Positions 17,571 to 29,746 of a DNA stretch of 64,000 nt are shown in pieces. A program made the position numbers and the translations under genes. Origin of the DNA: Ideonella livida (GTDB lineage Bacteria > Pseudomonadota > Gammaproteobacteria > Burkholderiales > Burkholderiaceae_C); assembly GCF_010499455.1 (NCBI RefSeq), contig NZ_JAAGOH010000003.1, forward strand, positions 186,001 to 250,000, written 5' to 3'. The notes under the pieces are model-generated. The model did no database searches, had not been told where the DNA came from, and saw nothing but the letters and a program-made list of their open reading frames with translations. Each line of letters starts with the position of its first letter. Within the stretch, counting starts at the first letter, position 1.

Positions 17571-18086
17571 ATGAAGACGCTGCTCCTGGCCTTCTACCGT
17601 CTGCTGGGCCTGCTGGCCATGCTGGCGATGGCGGCCGCATTCATCACCGTCGGCCTGGGCGTGCTTGCCCGCGAGGCCGGCTGGGACGTCCAGGGCCTGG
17701 ACGGCTACGCCGGCTATGCCATTGCCGCCGCGCTGTTCCTGGCCCTGCCCACCACCTTCCAGCGCAGTGAGCACATCCGCGTCACGCTGCTGATGGAAAA
17801 GGTCTCGCCGCGCTGGCGCAACGCGCTGCAGGTCTGGAGCCTGGCCGCGGGCACCGCCCTGTCGGTGTACCTGGCCTGGTTCGCTACTCGCCTGGTGTGG
17901 ATCTCCTACAGCACCCACGACATCTCGCCCGCCATGGACGCCACGCCGCTGTGGATCCCGCAGCTGGCCATGGCGCTGGGCGCTGTGGGGCTGGCCGTGG
18001 CCCTGGCCGACGCGCTGGTCAGCCACTGGCTGGGCCTGCCTTTCTTTGCCACCCCGGCCGACGGCGAAGCCGCCCGTGTCGAGTAA
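17571..18086 (+). CDS. dctQ: TRAP transporter small membrane subunit, DctQ family
   Basis: 171 residues with four hydrophobic segments (about 8-30, 45-60, 92-112, 130-150). The loop between the first two carries DVQGLDGYAGYAIAAALFLALP and then the positively charged FQRSEHIRVTLLMEK, as in DctQ proteins. TCTGGAG lies upstream of the ATG. Seventeen bases separate its stop from the start of dctM. Confidence 0.92.
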   Translation: MKTLLLAFYRLLGLLAMLAMAAAFITVGLGVLAREAGWDVQGLDGYAGYAIAAALFLALPTTFQRSEHIRVTLLMEKVSPRWRNALQVWSLAAGTALSVYLAWFATRLVWISYSTHDISPAMDATPLWIPQLAMALGAVGLAVALADALVSHWLGLPFFATPADGEAARVE

Positions 18087-18104
18087 CCCCCAGGAGAACC
18101 CAAC

Positions 18105-19400
18105 ATGGATGCACTCATTGCCCTGTTGCTTATCGTGCTGATGCTGGTGGTGCTGGGCTCGGGCCTGTGGATCGGCCTGTCCCTGCTTGGCGTGGCGGTC
18201 TTTGCCATGCAGACCTTCAGCAGCCGCCCGGTGGGCGACGCCATGGTCCTGACCATCTGGGGCTCCACCTCCAGCTGGACCTTGACCGCCCTGCCCCTGT
18301 TCCTGTGGATGGGGGAGATCCTGTTCCGCACCAAGCTCTCTGAAGGCATGTTCCGCGGTCTGGCGCCCTGGCTCAACCGCCTGCCCGGACGGCTGCTGCA
18401 CATCAACGTGATCGGCTGCGCCATCTTCGCGGCGGTGTCGGGCTCGTCGGCCGCCACCTGCGCCACCATCGGCAAGATCACCCTGCCCGAGCTGAAGAAG
18501 CGCGGCTACCCTGACCACATGGCCATCGGCACCCTCTCAGGTGCCGGCACCCTGGGCCTGCTGATCCCGCCCTCGATCATCATGATCGTCTACGGCGTGG
18601 CCGCCAACGTGAGCATCGCCAAGCTGTTCATGGCGGGCGTGTTGCCGGGCATCCTGCTGGCGCTGGTGTTCATGGGCTACATCGTGGTGTGGGCGCTGCG
18701 CCACCCCGATCAGGTGCCCGCCGCCGAGGCCAGCCTGGGCTTCTGGGCCAAGGTCTACGAGGGCCGCCACCTGATCCCGGTGGTGCTGCTCATCGCCCTG
18801 GTGCTGGGCTCCATCTACTCCGGCCTGGCCACCGCCACCGAAGCCGCCGCCTTGGGCGTGGCCGGCTCCCTGGCCCTGGCCGCGGTCGAGGGCTCACTGA
18901 ACTGGCAGCGCTTTGTGGAGGGGCTGTCGGCCTCGGTGCGGGTGTACTGCATGATCGGCCTGATCCTGGCGGGCGCCTCCTTCCTGACGCTGGCCATGGG
19001 CTTCATCGGCCTGCCGCGCCACCTGGCCGAGTTCATCGGCGGCCTGGGCCTGTCGCCCTTTGTGCTGATGCTCAGCCTGGTGCTGTTCTTCATCGTGCTG
19101 GGCTGCTTCCTGGACGGCATCTCCATGGTGGTGCTCACCATGGCCGTGCTGCTGCCCACGGTGGAGAAGGCCGGGTTTGACCTGGTGTGGTTCGGCATCT
19201 TCATCGTGCTGGTGGTGGAGATGGCGCAGATCACCCCGCCGGTCGGCTTCAACCTCTTCGTGCTGCAGGGCCTGACCCAACGCGAGATCACCTGGCTGGC
19301 CCGCGTGTCCATGCCCCTGTTCTGGCTGATGGTCGGCTTTGTGCTGCTGGTGTATTTCATCCCCGGCATCGTCACCTGGCTGCCCAGCCAGATGCAGTGA
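18105..19400 (+). CDS. dctM: TRAP transporter large membrane subunit, DctM family
   Basis: 431 residues, about 12 transmembrane segments. Signature stretches are VSGSSAATCATIGKITLPELKKRGY (family VSGSSxA motif), GTLGLLIPPSIIMIVYG and AQITPPVGFNLFVLQG. Forms the transport channel with the DctQ protein just upstream. Two receptor genes, one on each side of dctQ-dctM, could deliver different or overlapping ligands to it. Confidence 0.94.
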   Translation: MDALIALLLIVLMLVVLGSGLWIGLSLLGVAVFAMQTFSSRPVGDAMVLTIWGSTSSWTLTALPLFLWMGEILFRTKLSEGMFRGLAPWLNRLPGRLLHINVIGCAIFAAVSGSSAATCATIGKITLPELKKRGYPDHMAIGTLSGAGTLGLLIPPSIIMIVYGVAANVSIAKLFMAGVLPGILLALVFMGYIVVWALRHPDQVPAAEASLGFWAKVYEGRHLIPVVLLIALVLGSIYSGLATATEAAALGVAGSLALAAVEGSLNWQRFVEGLSASVRVYCMIGLILAGASFLTLAMGFIGLPRHLAEFIGGLGLSPFVLMLSLVLFFIVLGCFLDGISMVVLTMAVLLPTVEKAGFDLVWFGIFIVLVVEMAQITPPVGFNLFVLQGLTQREITWLARVSMPLFWLMVGFVLLVYFIPGIVTWLPSQMQ

Positions 19401-19457
19401 CCCCTGCGCCAGGCCCACGCCCACGCCCCCGACCCTCCACCCCAGCGGAGACCCGTC

Positions 19458-20468
19458 ATGCACCGTCGCGACATGCTGCTGGCCGGCACGGCCAGCCTGG
19501 CAGGGCTGCTGACCGCCCTGCGCCCGGCCAGCGCCGCCCCCCAGGGCAGCGCTGCCGCCACCCGCTGGCCGGTGGCCACCGGCTACCGCGCCGAGGGCTA
19601 CCACGCCCGTAACCTGCAGGCCATGGGCGAGGCCCTGGCCCAGGCGAGCGGCGGCGCCTTCAGCCTGGAGGTGCGGGCCGACAACAGCCTGGTGCCGATG
19701 GCGGGCATCCCGGCGGCGGTGGCCGGCGGCCAGCCGCCGCTGGGCGAGGCCATCATGACCGGCTTGAGCAGGCGCTGGCCGGTGTGCGGCGCCGACGCCG
19801 TGCCCTTCCTCACCCGCAGCCTGGACGATGCCCAACGCCTGTGGCGCGCCCAGCGCCCGGTGGTGGAAGCGGCCCTGGCCCCCGCCGGCCTGGGCGTGCT
19901 GCTGGCCGTGCCCTGGCCGGGCCAGGGCCTCTACACCCGCCAAGCCGTCACCAGTCCTGAAGACCTGCGCGGCCTGCGCATCCGGACCTACAACCCCACC
20001 ACCGTGCGCATTGCCGAGCTGCTGGGCGCCACGCCGGTGGACGTGCCCATGGCCGGCATCGGTCAGGCTCTGGCCGAAGGGCGCATCGACGCGCTCATCA
20101 CCTCCGCCGTCACCGGGGTGGAGCAGCAGGTGTGGCGCTGGCTCACCCACTTCCAGGACCTGAACGCCTGGATGCCCAAGAACCTGGTGATGGTGAACGC
20201 CGCCGCCCTCAAGGCCTTGCCCGCCCCACACCGCGAGGCCCTGCTGCGCGTCGCCACCGACGCCGAAGCGCGCGGCTGGGCCGCCTGCCGCCAGGCCGGC
20301 CAAGACGCCCTGGCCACCTTGCAGGCCAACCGCATGAGCCTGGACGCCACCCCGCCCCCGCTGGCCCGGCAGCTGCAGCGCCTGGGCGAGCGCTTCTCGC
20401 GCGAATGGGTGCGGGAGGTGGGTCCCCAGGCCAATGCGATCTTCATTCCCTACTACACGCAGTCCTGA
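19458..20468 (+). CDS. dctP: TRAP substrate-binding protein, DctP family (second, paralogous)
   Basis: 336 residues. The N-terminus MHRRDMLLAG followed by a hydrophobic stretch and AxA near residue 25 resembles a Tat signal, whereas the first receptor has an ordinary Sec-type leader. The body aligns by eye with the receptor at 16462: VPFLTRSLDDAQRL, VPWPGQGLYT, RTYNPTTVRIAELLGATP, GQALAEGRIDALIT and NAWMPKNLVM. The duplicated pair shares one set of membrane subunits. It lies 71 bases before the 5-oxoprolinase gene. Confidence 0.9.
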   Translation: MHRRDMLLAGTASLAGLLTALRPASAAPQGSAAATRWPVATGYRAEGYHARNLQAMGEALAQASGGAFSLEVRADNSLVPMAGIPAAVAGGQPPLGEAIMTGLSRRWPVCGADAVPFLTRSLDDAQRLWRAQRPVVEAALAPAGLGVLLAVPWPGQGLYTRQAVTSPEDLRGLRIRTYNPTTVRIAELLGATPVDVPMAGIGQALAEGRIDALITSAVTGVEQQVWRWLTHFQDLNAWMPKNLVMVNAAALKALPAPHREALLRVATDAEARGWAACRQAGQDALATLQANRMSLDATPPPLARQLQRLGERFSREWVREVGPQANAIFIPYYTQS

Positions 20469-20539
20469 GGCTGCTCACCGCCCTGGCTTCAGCGGGTGCT
20501 CCACCCAACGCTCCCCCAACACGCTCCTAATACACCGCC

Positions 20540-24295
<3,756 letters not shown>

Positions 24296-24502
24296 GCGGG
24301 TCTGCCGTCCCGGCCTGGCCCGGGCAAGTCCGTGCTTGAGCCGCACCGGGTCGGCGTGCGACGCCCGCCGGGACGGGCACCGGCAGGAGTTCGCCAGCGG
24401 ATCGTCCTCCGGTACGTCCCGACACGCCGCAGGGGCACCGCCCGGGCACCGGCGCCCCCTGGCTAGAATCGCGCGGGCTTTCGGCAATGCCGAAGGCTTG
24501 AA
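24296..24502. other. Intergenic region before the TPP riboswitch
   Basis: No gene seen. TAGAAT at 24464-24469 is a plausible -10 box for the riboswitch transcript; no clear -35 was found. A hairpin, TTCGGC-AAT-GCCGAA at 24480-24494, lies between it and the riboswitch and might stabilise the 5' end of the RNA. Confidence 0.45.
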
Positions 24503-24616
24503 CTTTGCTGGGGGTGCCGCCCCGGCGTGCAAACAGCGTCCATGTGGCCTGTGCGCCGCCGCAGGTGGCTGAGAGAGTCCCTTTGAACCTGTGAGGTCAT
24601 CCTCGCGCAGGGAAAG
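24503..24616 (+). ncRNA. TPP (THI-element) riboswitch
   Basis: Conserved elements appear in order: GGGGTGCC near 24511, a long variable stem, GGCTGAGAGAGTCCC at 24567-24581, TTGAACCTG just after it, then GCGCAGGGAAAGC at 24605-24617. The outer helix can pair CTTT (24503-24506) with AAAG (24613-24616). Such RNAs bind thiamine pyrophosphate and shut off thiamine genes. It lies 118 bases upstream of cytX, which it should repress when TPP is plentiful, probably by hiding the ribosome-binding site since no clear terminator follows. Confidence 0.92.
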
Positions 24617-24734
24617 CTGGGTGAATCGGGTCAGGCGTGACCGTGCGGCCGTGCAGAGCGCGGCGGTGACGGTGTCCAGCACCGGTCGCGCGGTCTGGCC
24701 TGCCGGGGCGGGCCGATGAAAGCCGTACCCACCC

Positions 24735-26015
24735 ATGTCCACCGTCTCCTCCTCTTCCGCCACCGACGTGGCGCACGACGCGCTTACGCCCGTGCCCGCC
24801 GCCGAGCGTGTCTTCGGCTTCTCCGACCACGCCGCGCTGTGGTTCAGCCTGGGCGTGGGCCTGCTGGTCATGCAGGTGGGCGCCTACCTCATGCCCGCGC
24901 TCAGCCCGCAACAGGCGCTGCTGGCGGTGCTGCTGGGCTCCGTGCTGGGCGCCGGCCTGCTGGCCCTGGTGGCCCGCATCGGCTGCACCCTGGGCCTGTC
25001 CAGCTCGGCCCTCATCAGCCGCAGCCTGGGCCGCCGTTTTGCCCTGCTGCCCGTGGGCCTGAACGTGGTGCAGCTGCTGGGCTGGACCGCCTTTGAGCTG
25101 GTGGTCATGCGCGACGGCACCGCCGCCATCGTCAAGCAGCTCATCGGCCTGGAGGCCAGCTGGCTGACCTGGGCCGCCACCCTGCTGTGGGGCGGCCTGC
25201 TGCTGGCGCTGGCCAGCGGCACCATGATCGGCCTGGTGCGCCGCTTTGTCAGCCGCTTCGGTCTTCCGCTGGTGATCTTGTCGCTGCTGTGGCTGACCTG
25301 GCAGTTCGGCTCGCGCCTGGCCGCCCAGGGCTTTGACGCCTGGTGGACCCGGCCTGGCGCCGGTGGCATGAGCCTCCTGGCCGGCATCGACCTGGTGGTG
25401 GCCATGCCCGTGTCCTGGCTGCCCCTGGTGGCCGACTACGCCCGCTATGGCCGCAGCGCCGGCAGCGCCCTGCGCGGCACCTGGCTGGGCTACGCCGTGG
25501 CCAACATCTGGTGCTACACGCTGGGCATCCTGGTGGTCAGCACCGCCCCGCAAGGCGCCGATCTGGTGAGCACCCTGCTGCTGGCCCAGGGCGGCCTGCT
25601 GGCGCTGGGCCTGATCCTGATCGACGAGGCCGACAACGCCTTTGGCGACGTGCACTCCGGCGCCGTGTCCATCAACTTCCTGCGGCGCGGCCTGAGCATC
25701 CGCCACGCCGGCCTGGGCCTGGCCGTGGCCGCCACCCTGGCTGCCCTGGCCCTGGACATGCATGGCTTGGAACCCTTCCTGCTCATGCTCAGCAGCATCT
25801 TTGTGCCGCTGTTCGGCGTGGTGATCTCCCAACTGGCCGGCCGCAGCGCCGCCGAGCTGCCCACCGAACGCGCCGTGCGCTGGGCCCCCGCAGCCGTGTG
25901 GCTGCTGGGCATCGCCTGCTTCCACGCCGGCGCCGCCTGGTGGCCCAGCCTGGGCTCGGCCCTGCCGGCCCTGGCCCTGACCTTGGCTCTGGGCTGGGTG
26001 GTGCGTGGACGTTGA
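24735..26015 (+). CDS. cytX: NCS1-family transporter CytX (putative hydroxymethylpyrimidine permease)
   Basis: 426 residues with about 12 hydrophobic segments of the nucleobase:cation symporter-1 family: GFSDHAALWFSLGVGLLVMQ at the start, MPVSWLPLVADYARYGRSAG in the middle and LIDEADNAFGDVHSGAVSIN later. The TPP riboswitch upstream and thiD downstream mark it as CytX, thought to import the thiamine pyrimidine HMP. The direct activity is inference from context. A rho-independent terminator follows the stop. Confidence 0.88.
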   Translation: MSTVSSSSATDVAHDALTPVPAAERVFGFSDHAALWFSLGVGLLVMQVGAYLMPALSPQQALLAVLLGSVLGAGLLALVARIGCTLGLSSSALISRSLGRRFALLPVGLNVVQLLGWTAFELVVMRDGTAAIVKQLIGLEASWLTWAATLLWGGLLLALASGTMIGLVRRFVSRFGLPLVILSLLWLTWQFGSRLAAQGFDAWWTRPGAGGMSLLAGIDLVVAMPVSWLPLVADYARYGRSAGSALRGTWLGYAVANIWCYTLGILVVSTAPQGADLVSTLLLAQGGLLALGLILIDEADNAFGDVHSGAVSINFLRRGLSIRHAGLGLAVAATLAALALDMHGLEPFLLMLSSIFVPLFGVVISQLAGRSAAELPTERAVRWAPAAVWLLGIACFHAGAAWWPSLGSALPALALTLALGWVVRGR

Positions 26016-26037
26016 AGGGCGCCTTGCCTGGATGAAC

Positions 26038-26068
26038 AAGCGGGCCTACACGGCCCGTTTCTTCTTTG
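26038..26068 (+). terminator. Rho-independent terminator after cytX
   Basis: Perfect stem CGGGCC-TACAC-GGCCCG (26041-26057), extended by A-T and G-U pairs to 26038 and 26060, followed by TTTCTTCTTT. It separates cytX from the lower-GC gene at 26180. Confidence 0.88.
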
Positions 26069-26179
26069 CGACGGCGTGAGTGCAGCATCAACGCGACAAT
26101 CAGTGGCGCTATAGGATCGGTCGATGGCCAGTGCGCCAATCACTGAACCTGTCCTCCTCAACGCCACGATGACGCACCC

Positions 26180-28276
26180 ATGTCCCGCCTGCTTTCCGCC
26201 AAAGAACAGCCGCTGTCAAAGATCTTCAGCAGCGACTACCTCTTCACGATTCCGGGCTACCAGCGGCCCTACGCTTGGGGCACCGAACAGGCGGAAGAAC
26301 TTTTGGATGACGTGCTAGCGGCCTCAGCAGCCGCGGGCACGAATCTGCAAGAGGCAGCGCCGTACTTCCTCGGCAGCATCGTGCTCATCCAAAGTGAAGG
26401 CGTTCCAGACGCCACTGTAGTGGACGGGCAACAGCGTTTGACCACGCTCACGCTGCTGCTTTCCGCGATCCGGGCGACGGTGAAAAGCCCCGAGGTGCAG
26501 ATTGGCATCAGTGCTTGCATCTACCAAAAGCCCAACGTCATTCAGAACCTGCCGGCCAGCTACCGCCTGACGCTGCGCGAGCGTGATCAAGCGTTTTTCC
26601 GGCAATACATCCAGCATGAAGGCGGCTTGAGCCAGCTAGAACACATCAGCACCGCGCTGCCGGATGCACAGGCGCGGCTGAAAGCCAACGCTGAACTCTT
26701 CCTAGAACGCCTACAAGACCTTGACGACGCCCAGCGAGTGGAGCTTGTGCAGTTCATCGTGACACGGTGCTTTTTGGTCGTGGTAGCTACGCCAGATCTA
26801 GATTCGGCATACCGCATTTTTGGAGTGCTCAACAGCCGGGGGCTCGACTTGAGTGCCACTGACATTTTGAAAGCGGAAATCACCGGCGCCATCACACAAG
26901 AGCGCCGCGAGGATTACACGCGCCAGTGGGAAGATTTTGAAGAATCGTTGGGCGGCGATGCTTTTGGCGAGCTGTTCAGCCACATCCGCACGGTGTTCCG
27001 CAAGGCCAAATCCAAAGGCACATTGCTCAAAGAGTTCACCGACCATGTGAAGCCCAAGGCCAACCCTGTGGCCTTCATGGACGACGTGCTTATTCCCATG
27101 GCACGCGCCTTCAAGGTCATCCGTGATGAGTCGTTCTCTGCGACTCATCTGGCCGAGGAGGTCAATGACACCCTGGGCTGGCTGAATCGCCTGGAGTTCA
27201 CCGATTGGGTGCCACCAGCGCTGGCCTTTTTCGTCCGACACCACTCTAAACCACCAGCCTTGCTGGCCTTTTTGCGTGATTTGGAACGGCTGGCGTATTC
27301 GATGCTGGCCCGCAAGTCAGGGATCAACGACCGGATTGAGCGCTTTTCATTGCTGACCACCGCCATTGAGGTCGGTGCCGATCTGCATGTAGCCAACGCC
27401 CCGCTGCAGTTGTCCCCGCAAGAGCAGCATGAGACCTACGAGGCGCTCAACGGACCGCTTTACGAGACTCACGCCCCTCGCGTGCTGGCGGTGCTGTTGC
27501 AGCGCCTTGATCAATTGCTGTCGGATCAAGCGGTCAAGTTCAAGCTGGCGAATGTCTCGGTTGAACATGTATTGCCCCAGCAGCCCGCCCCACGCAGCCA
27601 GTGGCTGCAGTGGGTGAGCGACCCCCAAGCCCACCAGTTTTGGGTTCATCGCTTAGGCAACCTCGCCCTGCTGAGCCGAAACAAGAATAGCGCGGCCAGC
27701 AACTTTGAGTTCGACAAGAAAAAGACCGCTTACTTTCAGAAAGGTGGCGTGTGCCTGTTTGCGCTCACCACCCAGGTGCTGACCCATGCGGAGTGGACAG
27801 CAGAGGTCATCGAACAGCGCCAGAAGGCGTTGCTGGCGAAGCTGGAGGCCCACTGGCGCCTGCAAGACCGCCAAAGCCTCGAACAGCACCGCGCCACGCT
27901 GCAAACCCAGGTGGCACTGGGCGGGCATGGCTTGGTGTTCGAACTGCAAAGCTCCAAACTCGGCCTGCATGCGAAAGCCCGCGTCGATGGCACGCAATTC
28001 ACGGTGTTGGCAGGCTCGCTGGCACGAAAAGAGTGGATTGGTGTAGACGGTGGTTACCAATTACACCGACAGACTTTGATCGAAAGCGGACGCTTGCCAT
28101 TGACCCCTGACGGCCAACGCCGCTACTTCACCGAAGACACCGTGTTCAACAGCGCCAGCGCCGCTTCCGCCACCGTGCTGGGCCGATCTGACCGTGGCAC
28201 AACAACGTGGAAACTGCCCAACACCCTGATGAGCTACGGCGACTTGCTGGACAGCGCACCACCTGAACAAGCTTGA
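26180..28276 (+). CDS. GmrSD-like type IV restriction protein (DUF262-DUF1524-DUF4357)
   Basis: 698 residues. DUF262 (about 1-230) has [10 protein letters not shown] (24-33) and [10 protein letters not shown] (81-90), the ParB/sulfiredoxin-like NTP-using site. DUF1524 HNH nuclease (about 430-570) has VEHVLPQ (His463) and [19 protein letters not shown]. The C-terminus (about 590-690) fits DUF4357 ([11 protein letters not shown], then [17 protein letters not shown] ... WKLPN). GmrSD enzymes cut glucosylated or otherwise modified phage DNA. Sample lines are about 50-58% G+C against about 70% around it, and codon use differs (many TTG, TTT, CAA), so it was probably acquired. It stands alone between convergent cytX and thiD. 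No ribosome-binding site is evident at ATG 26180, chosen from the family N-terminus. Confidence 0.88.
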   Translation: MSRLLSAKEQPLSKIFSSDYLFTIPGYQRPYAWGTEQAEELLDDVLAASAAAGTNLQEAAPYFLGSIVLIQSEGVPDATVVDGQQRLTTLTLLLSAIRATVKSPEVQIGISACIYQKPNVIQNLPASYRLTLRERDQAFFRQYIQHEGGLSQLEHISTALPDAQARLKANAELFLERLQDLDDAQRVELVQFIVTRCFLVVVATPDLDSAYRIFGVLNSRGLDLSATDILKAEITGAITQERREDYTRQWEDFEESLGGDAFGELFSHIRTVFRKAKSKGTLLKEFTDHVKPKANPVAFMDDVLIPMARAFKVIRDESFSATHLAEEVNDTLGWLNRLEFTDWVPPALAFFVRHHSKPPALLAFLRDLERLAYSMLARKSGINDRIERFSLLTTAIEVGADLHVANAPLQLSPQEQHETYEALNGPLYETHAPRVLAVLLQRLDQLLSDQAVKFKLANVSVEHVLPQQPAPRSQWLQWVSDPQAHQFWVHRLGNLALLSRNKNSAASNFEFDKKKTAYFQKGGVCLFALTTQVLTHAEWTAEVIEQRQKALLAKLEAHWRLQDRQSLEQHRATLQTQVALGGHGLVFELQSSKLGLHAKARVDGTQFTVLAGSLARKEWIGVDGGYQLHRQTLIESGRLPLTPDGQRRYFTEDTVFNSASAASATVLGRSDRGTTTWKLPNTLMSYGDLLDSAPPEQA

Positions 28277-28309
28277 CCCACAGCACGGGCCGCGCTGGCC
28301 CAGGTGCAC

Positions 28310-29212
28310 TCAACTGATCAGAGCAACCCTCACCGCCGCCTTCGGCGCATGCCCGTGGTTGAGGGGGCCGTGGCCGTGGCCCACTTTCAGGTCGGCGCCG
28401 GCCAGCAAGGCCTCGCGCACGTAGGCGCGGGCAGCCACCACGGCGGGTTCCAGCGCCAGGCCCAGGGCCAGGTGGCAGGCAATGGCGCTGGAGAGGGTGC
28501 AGCCGGTGCCGTGGGTGTTGCGGCTGGGGATGCGTTCGTCGTGCCAGCGGTGCAGGGCGGGCTCGTGGGCATTGGCCGCCGTGTCCAGCAAGAGCACGTC
28601 ACTCACCTGGGCACCGGGCAGGTGGCCCCCCTTGACCAGCACGGCGCGTGCGCCCAGGGCGTGCAGGGCCTGGGCGGCGGGGGCCAGGTCGTCCACGGCG
28701 GCAATGGGGCGGCCCAGCAGCCAGGCGGCCTCGTCCAGGTTGGGGGTGATCACGCTGGCCAGCGGGAACAGCTCGCGCACCAGCACGGCCACGGTCTCTT
28801 CAGCGATGAGCTTGTCGCCGCTGGCAGCCACCATCACCGGGTCCAGTACCACATGGGCAAAGCGGTGGCGGCGGATGGCCTGGGCCACCACCTGCACCAC
28901 GGCGGGGTCGTGCAGCATGCCGATCTTGACGGCGTCCACGCCGATGTCCTCCACCACCGCGTCGATCTGCTGGGCCAGCAGCTCGGGCGGCAGGGCCTGG
29001 ATGGCGCGCACGCCCTGGGTGTTTTGCGCCGTGATGGCGGTGATGGCGCTCATGCCGTAGCAGCCCAGGGCGGCCATGGTTTTCAAGTCGGCCTGGATGC
29101 CGGCACCGCCACCGCTGTCAGAGCCGGCGATGGTGAGCACGCGGACATAACGCGCCGTGGGGACCGCGGCAGCGGGCGTTGACGGATCGGCAGGGCGGAG
29201 GATGTCGCTCAT
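28310..29212 (-). CDS. thiD: Hydroxymethylpyrimidine/phosphomethylpyrimidine kinase ThiD
   Basis: 300 residues. Phosphorylates HMP and HMP-P for thiamine synthesis. Motifs: [16 protein letters not shown] (about 30-45), [47 protein letters not shown] and the catalytic [17 protein letters not shown] 29212 fits the family with a roughly 20-residue leader; longer readings to 29602 do not. It converges on the GmrSD-like gene, 33 bases apart, and belongs functionally with riboswitch-controlled cytX; no riboswitch was seen upstream of thiD. Confidence 0.95.
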   Translation of the reverse strand: MSDILRPADPSTPAAAVPTARYVRVLTIAGSDSGGGAGIQADLKTMAALGCYGMSAITAITAQNTQGVRAIQALPPELLAQQIDAVVEDIGVDAVKIGMLHDPAVVQVVAQAIRRHRFAHVVLDPVMVAASGDKLIAEETVAVLVRELFPLASVITPNLDEAAWLLGRPIAAVDDLAPAAQALHALGARAVLVKGGHLPGAQVSDVLLLDTAANAHEPALHRWHDERIPSRNTHGTGCTLSSAIACHLALGLALEPAVVAARAYVREALLAGADLKVGHGHGPLNHGHAPKAAVRVALIS

Positions 29213-29294
29213 GGGGCAATTGAGATGGCGCGGTAAGACAAGGGAGAGGCGGCCAGGGCGGTGCCGGGCGTGGACCAGGGCCCACAGACGGGGT

Positions 29295-29729
29295 TCAGGG
29301 CCGCGCGGCGGGCATTGTCGCCGTCTGGGGCAAGGCCCCGCTGCGGGTGCAGGGCCCCTGGCCACGGGCCTTGCCGCGGAAATCGCTCTGCCACAGCCCC
29401 TGGGCGAGGTCCAGGGCAATGCGTTCGTTGTCCAACGCGGTGAACACCTGCTCCCCTTCCACCTGGAAGCTGTGCACCGCCAGGCCGTCAATGCGCAGGG
29501 CCAGAAGGCGCTGACCGTCGTGGTCCAGGGCCACCTGGCGCGGCCAGCGGCTGCGCGCGGGCAGGTAGAACGGCTCGCAGTCCCAGACCACCGTGGCCAC
29601 ACCGGGGGCAGGCACCCCCTGGGCCGGGCCGTTGCCTGCCGGCAAAGCCAGCGCCGCGCCCACCCATGAAGCGATCACCACCAGGACGGCCAGCCGGTGC
29701 AGCAACGGGCCAGAATGCAAAGTTTTCAT
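29295..29729 (-). CDS. Exported protein of unknown function
   Basis: 144 residues from ATG 29729. An N-terminal signal segment (LAVLVVIASWVGAALALPA, about 13-31) is followed by a small domain with Cys near 51 (VVWDCEPF) and another near 130 (GQGPCTRSG), a spacing that loosely recalls MliC-type lysozyme-inhibitor domains; I do not claim membership. Start codons of this gene and the Sel1-repeat gene are only 17 bases apart and divergent, so promoters must overlap the other gene's 5' end. No good ribosome-binding site is visible. Confidence 0.55.
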   Translation of the reverse strand: MKTLHSGPLLHRLAVLVVIASWVGAALALPAGNGPAQGVPAPGVATVVWDCEPFYLPARSRWPRQVALDHDGQRLLALRIDGLAVHSFQVEGEQVFTALDNERIALDLAQGLWQSDFRGKARGQGPCTRSGALPQTATMPAARP

Positions 29730-29746
29730 ACAAGAGGGGCAGGAAG

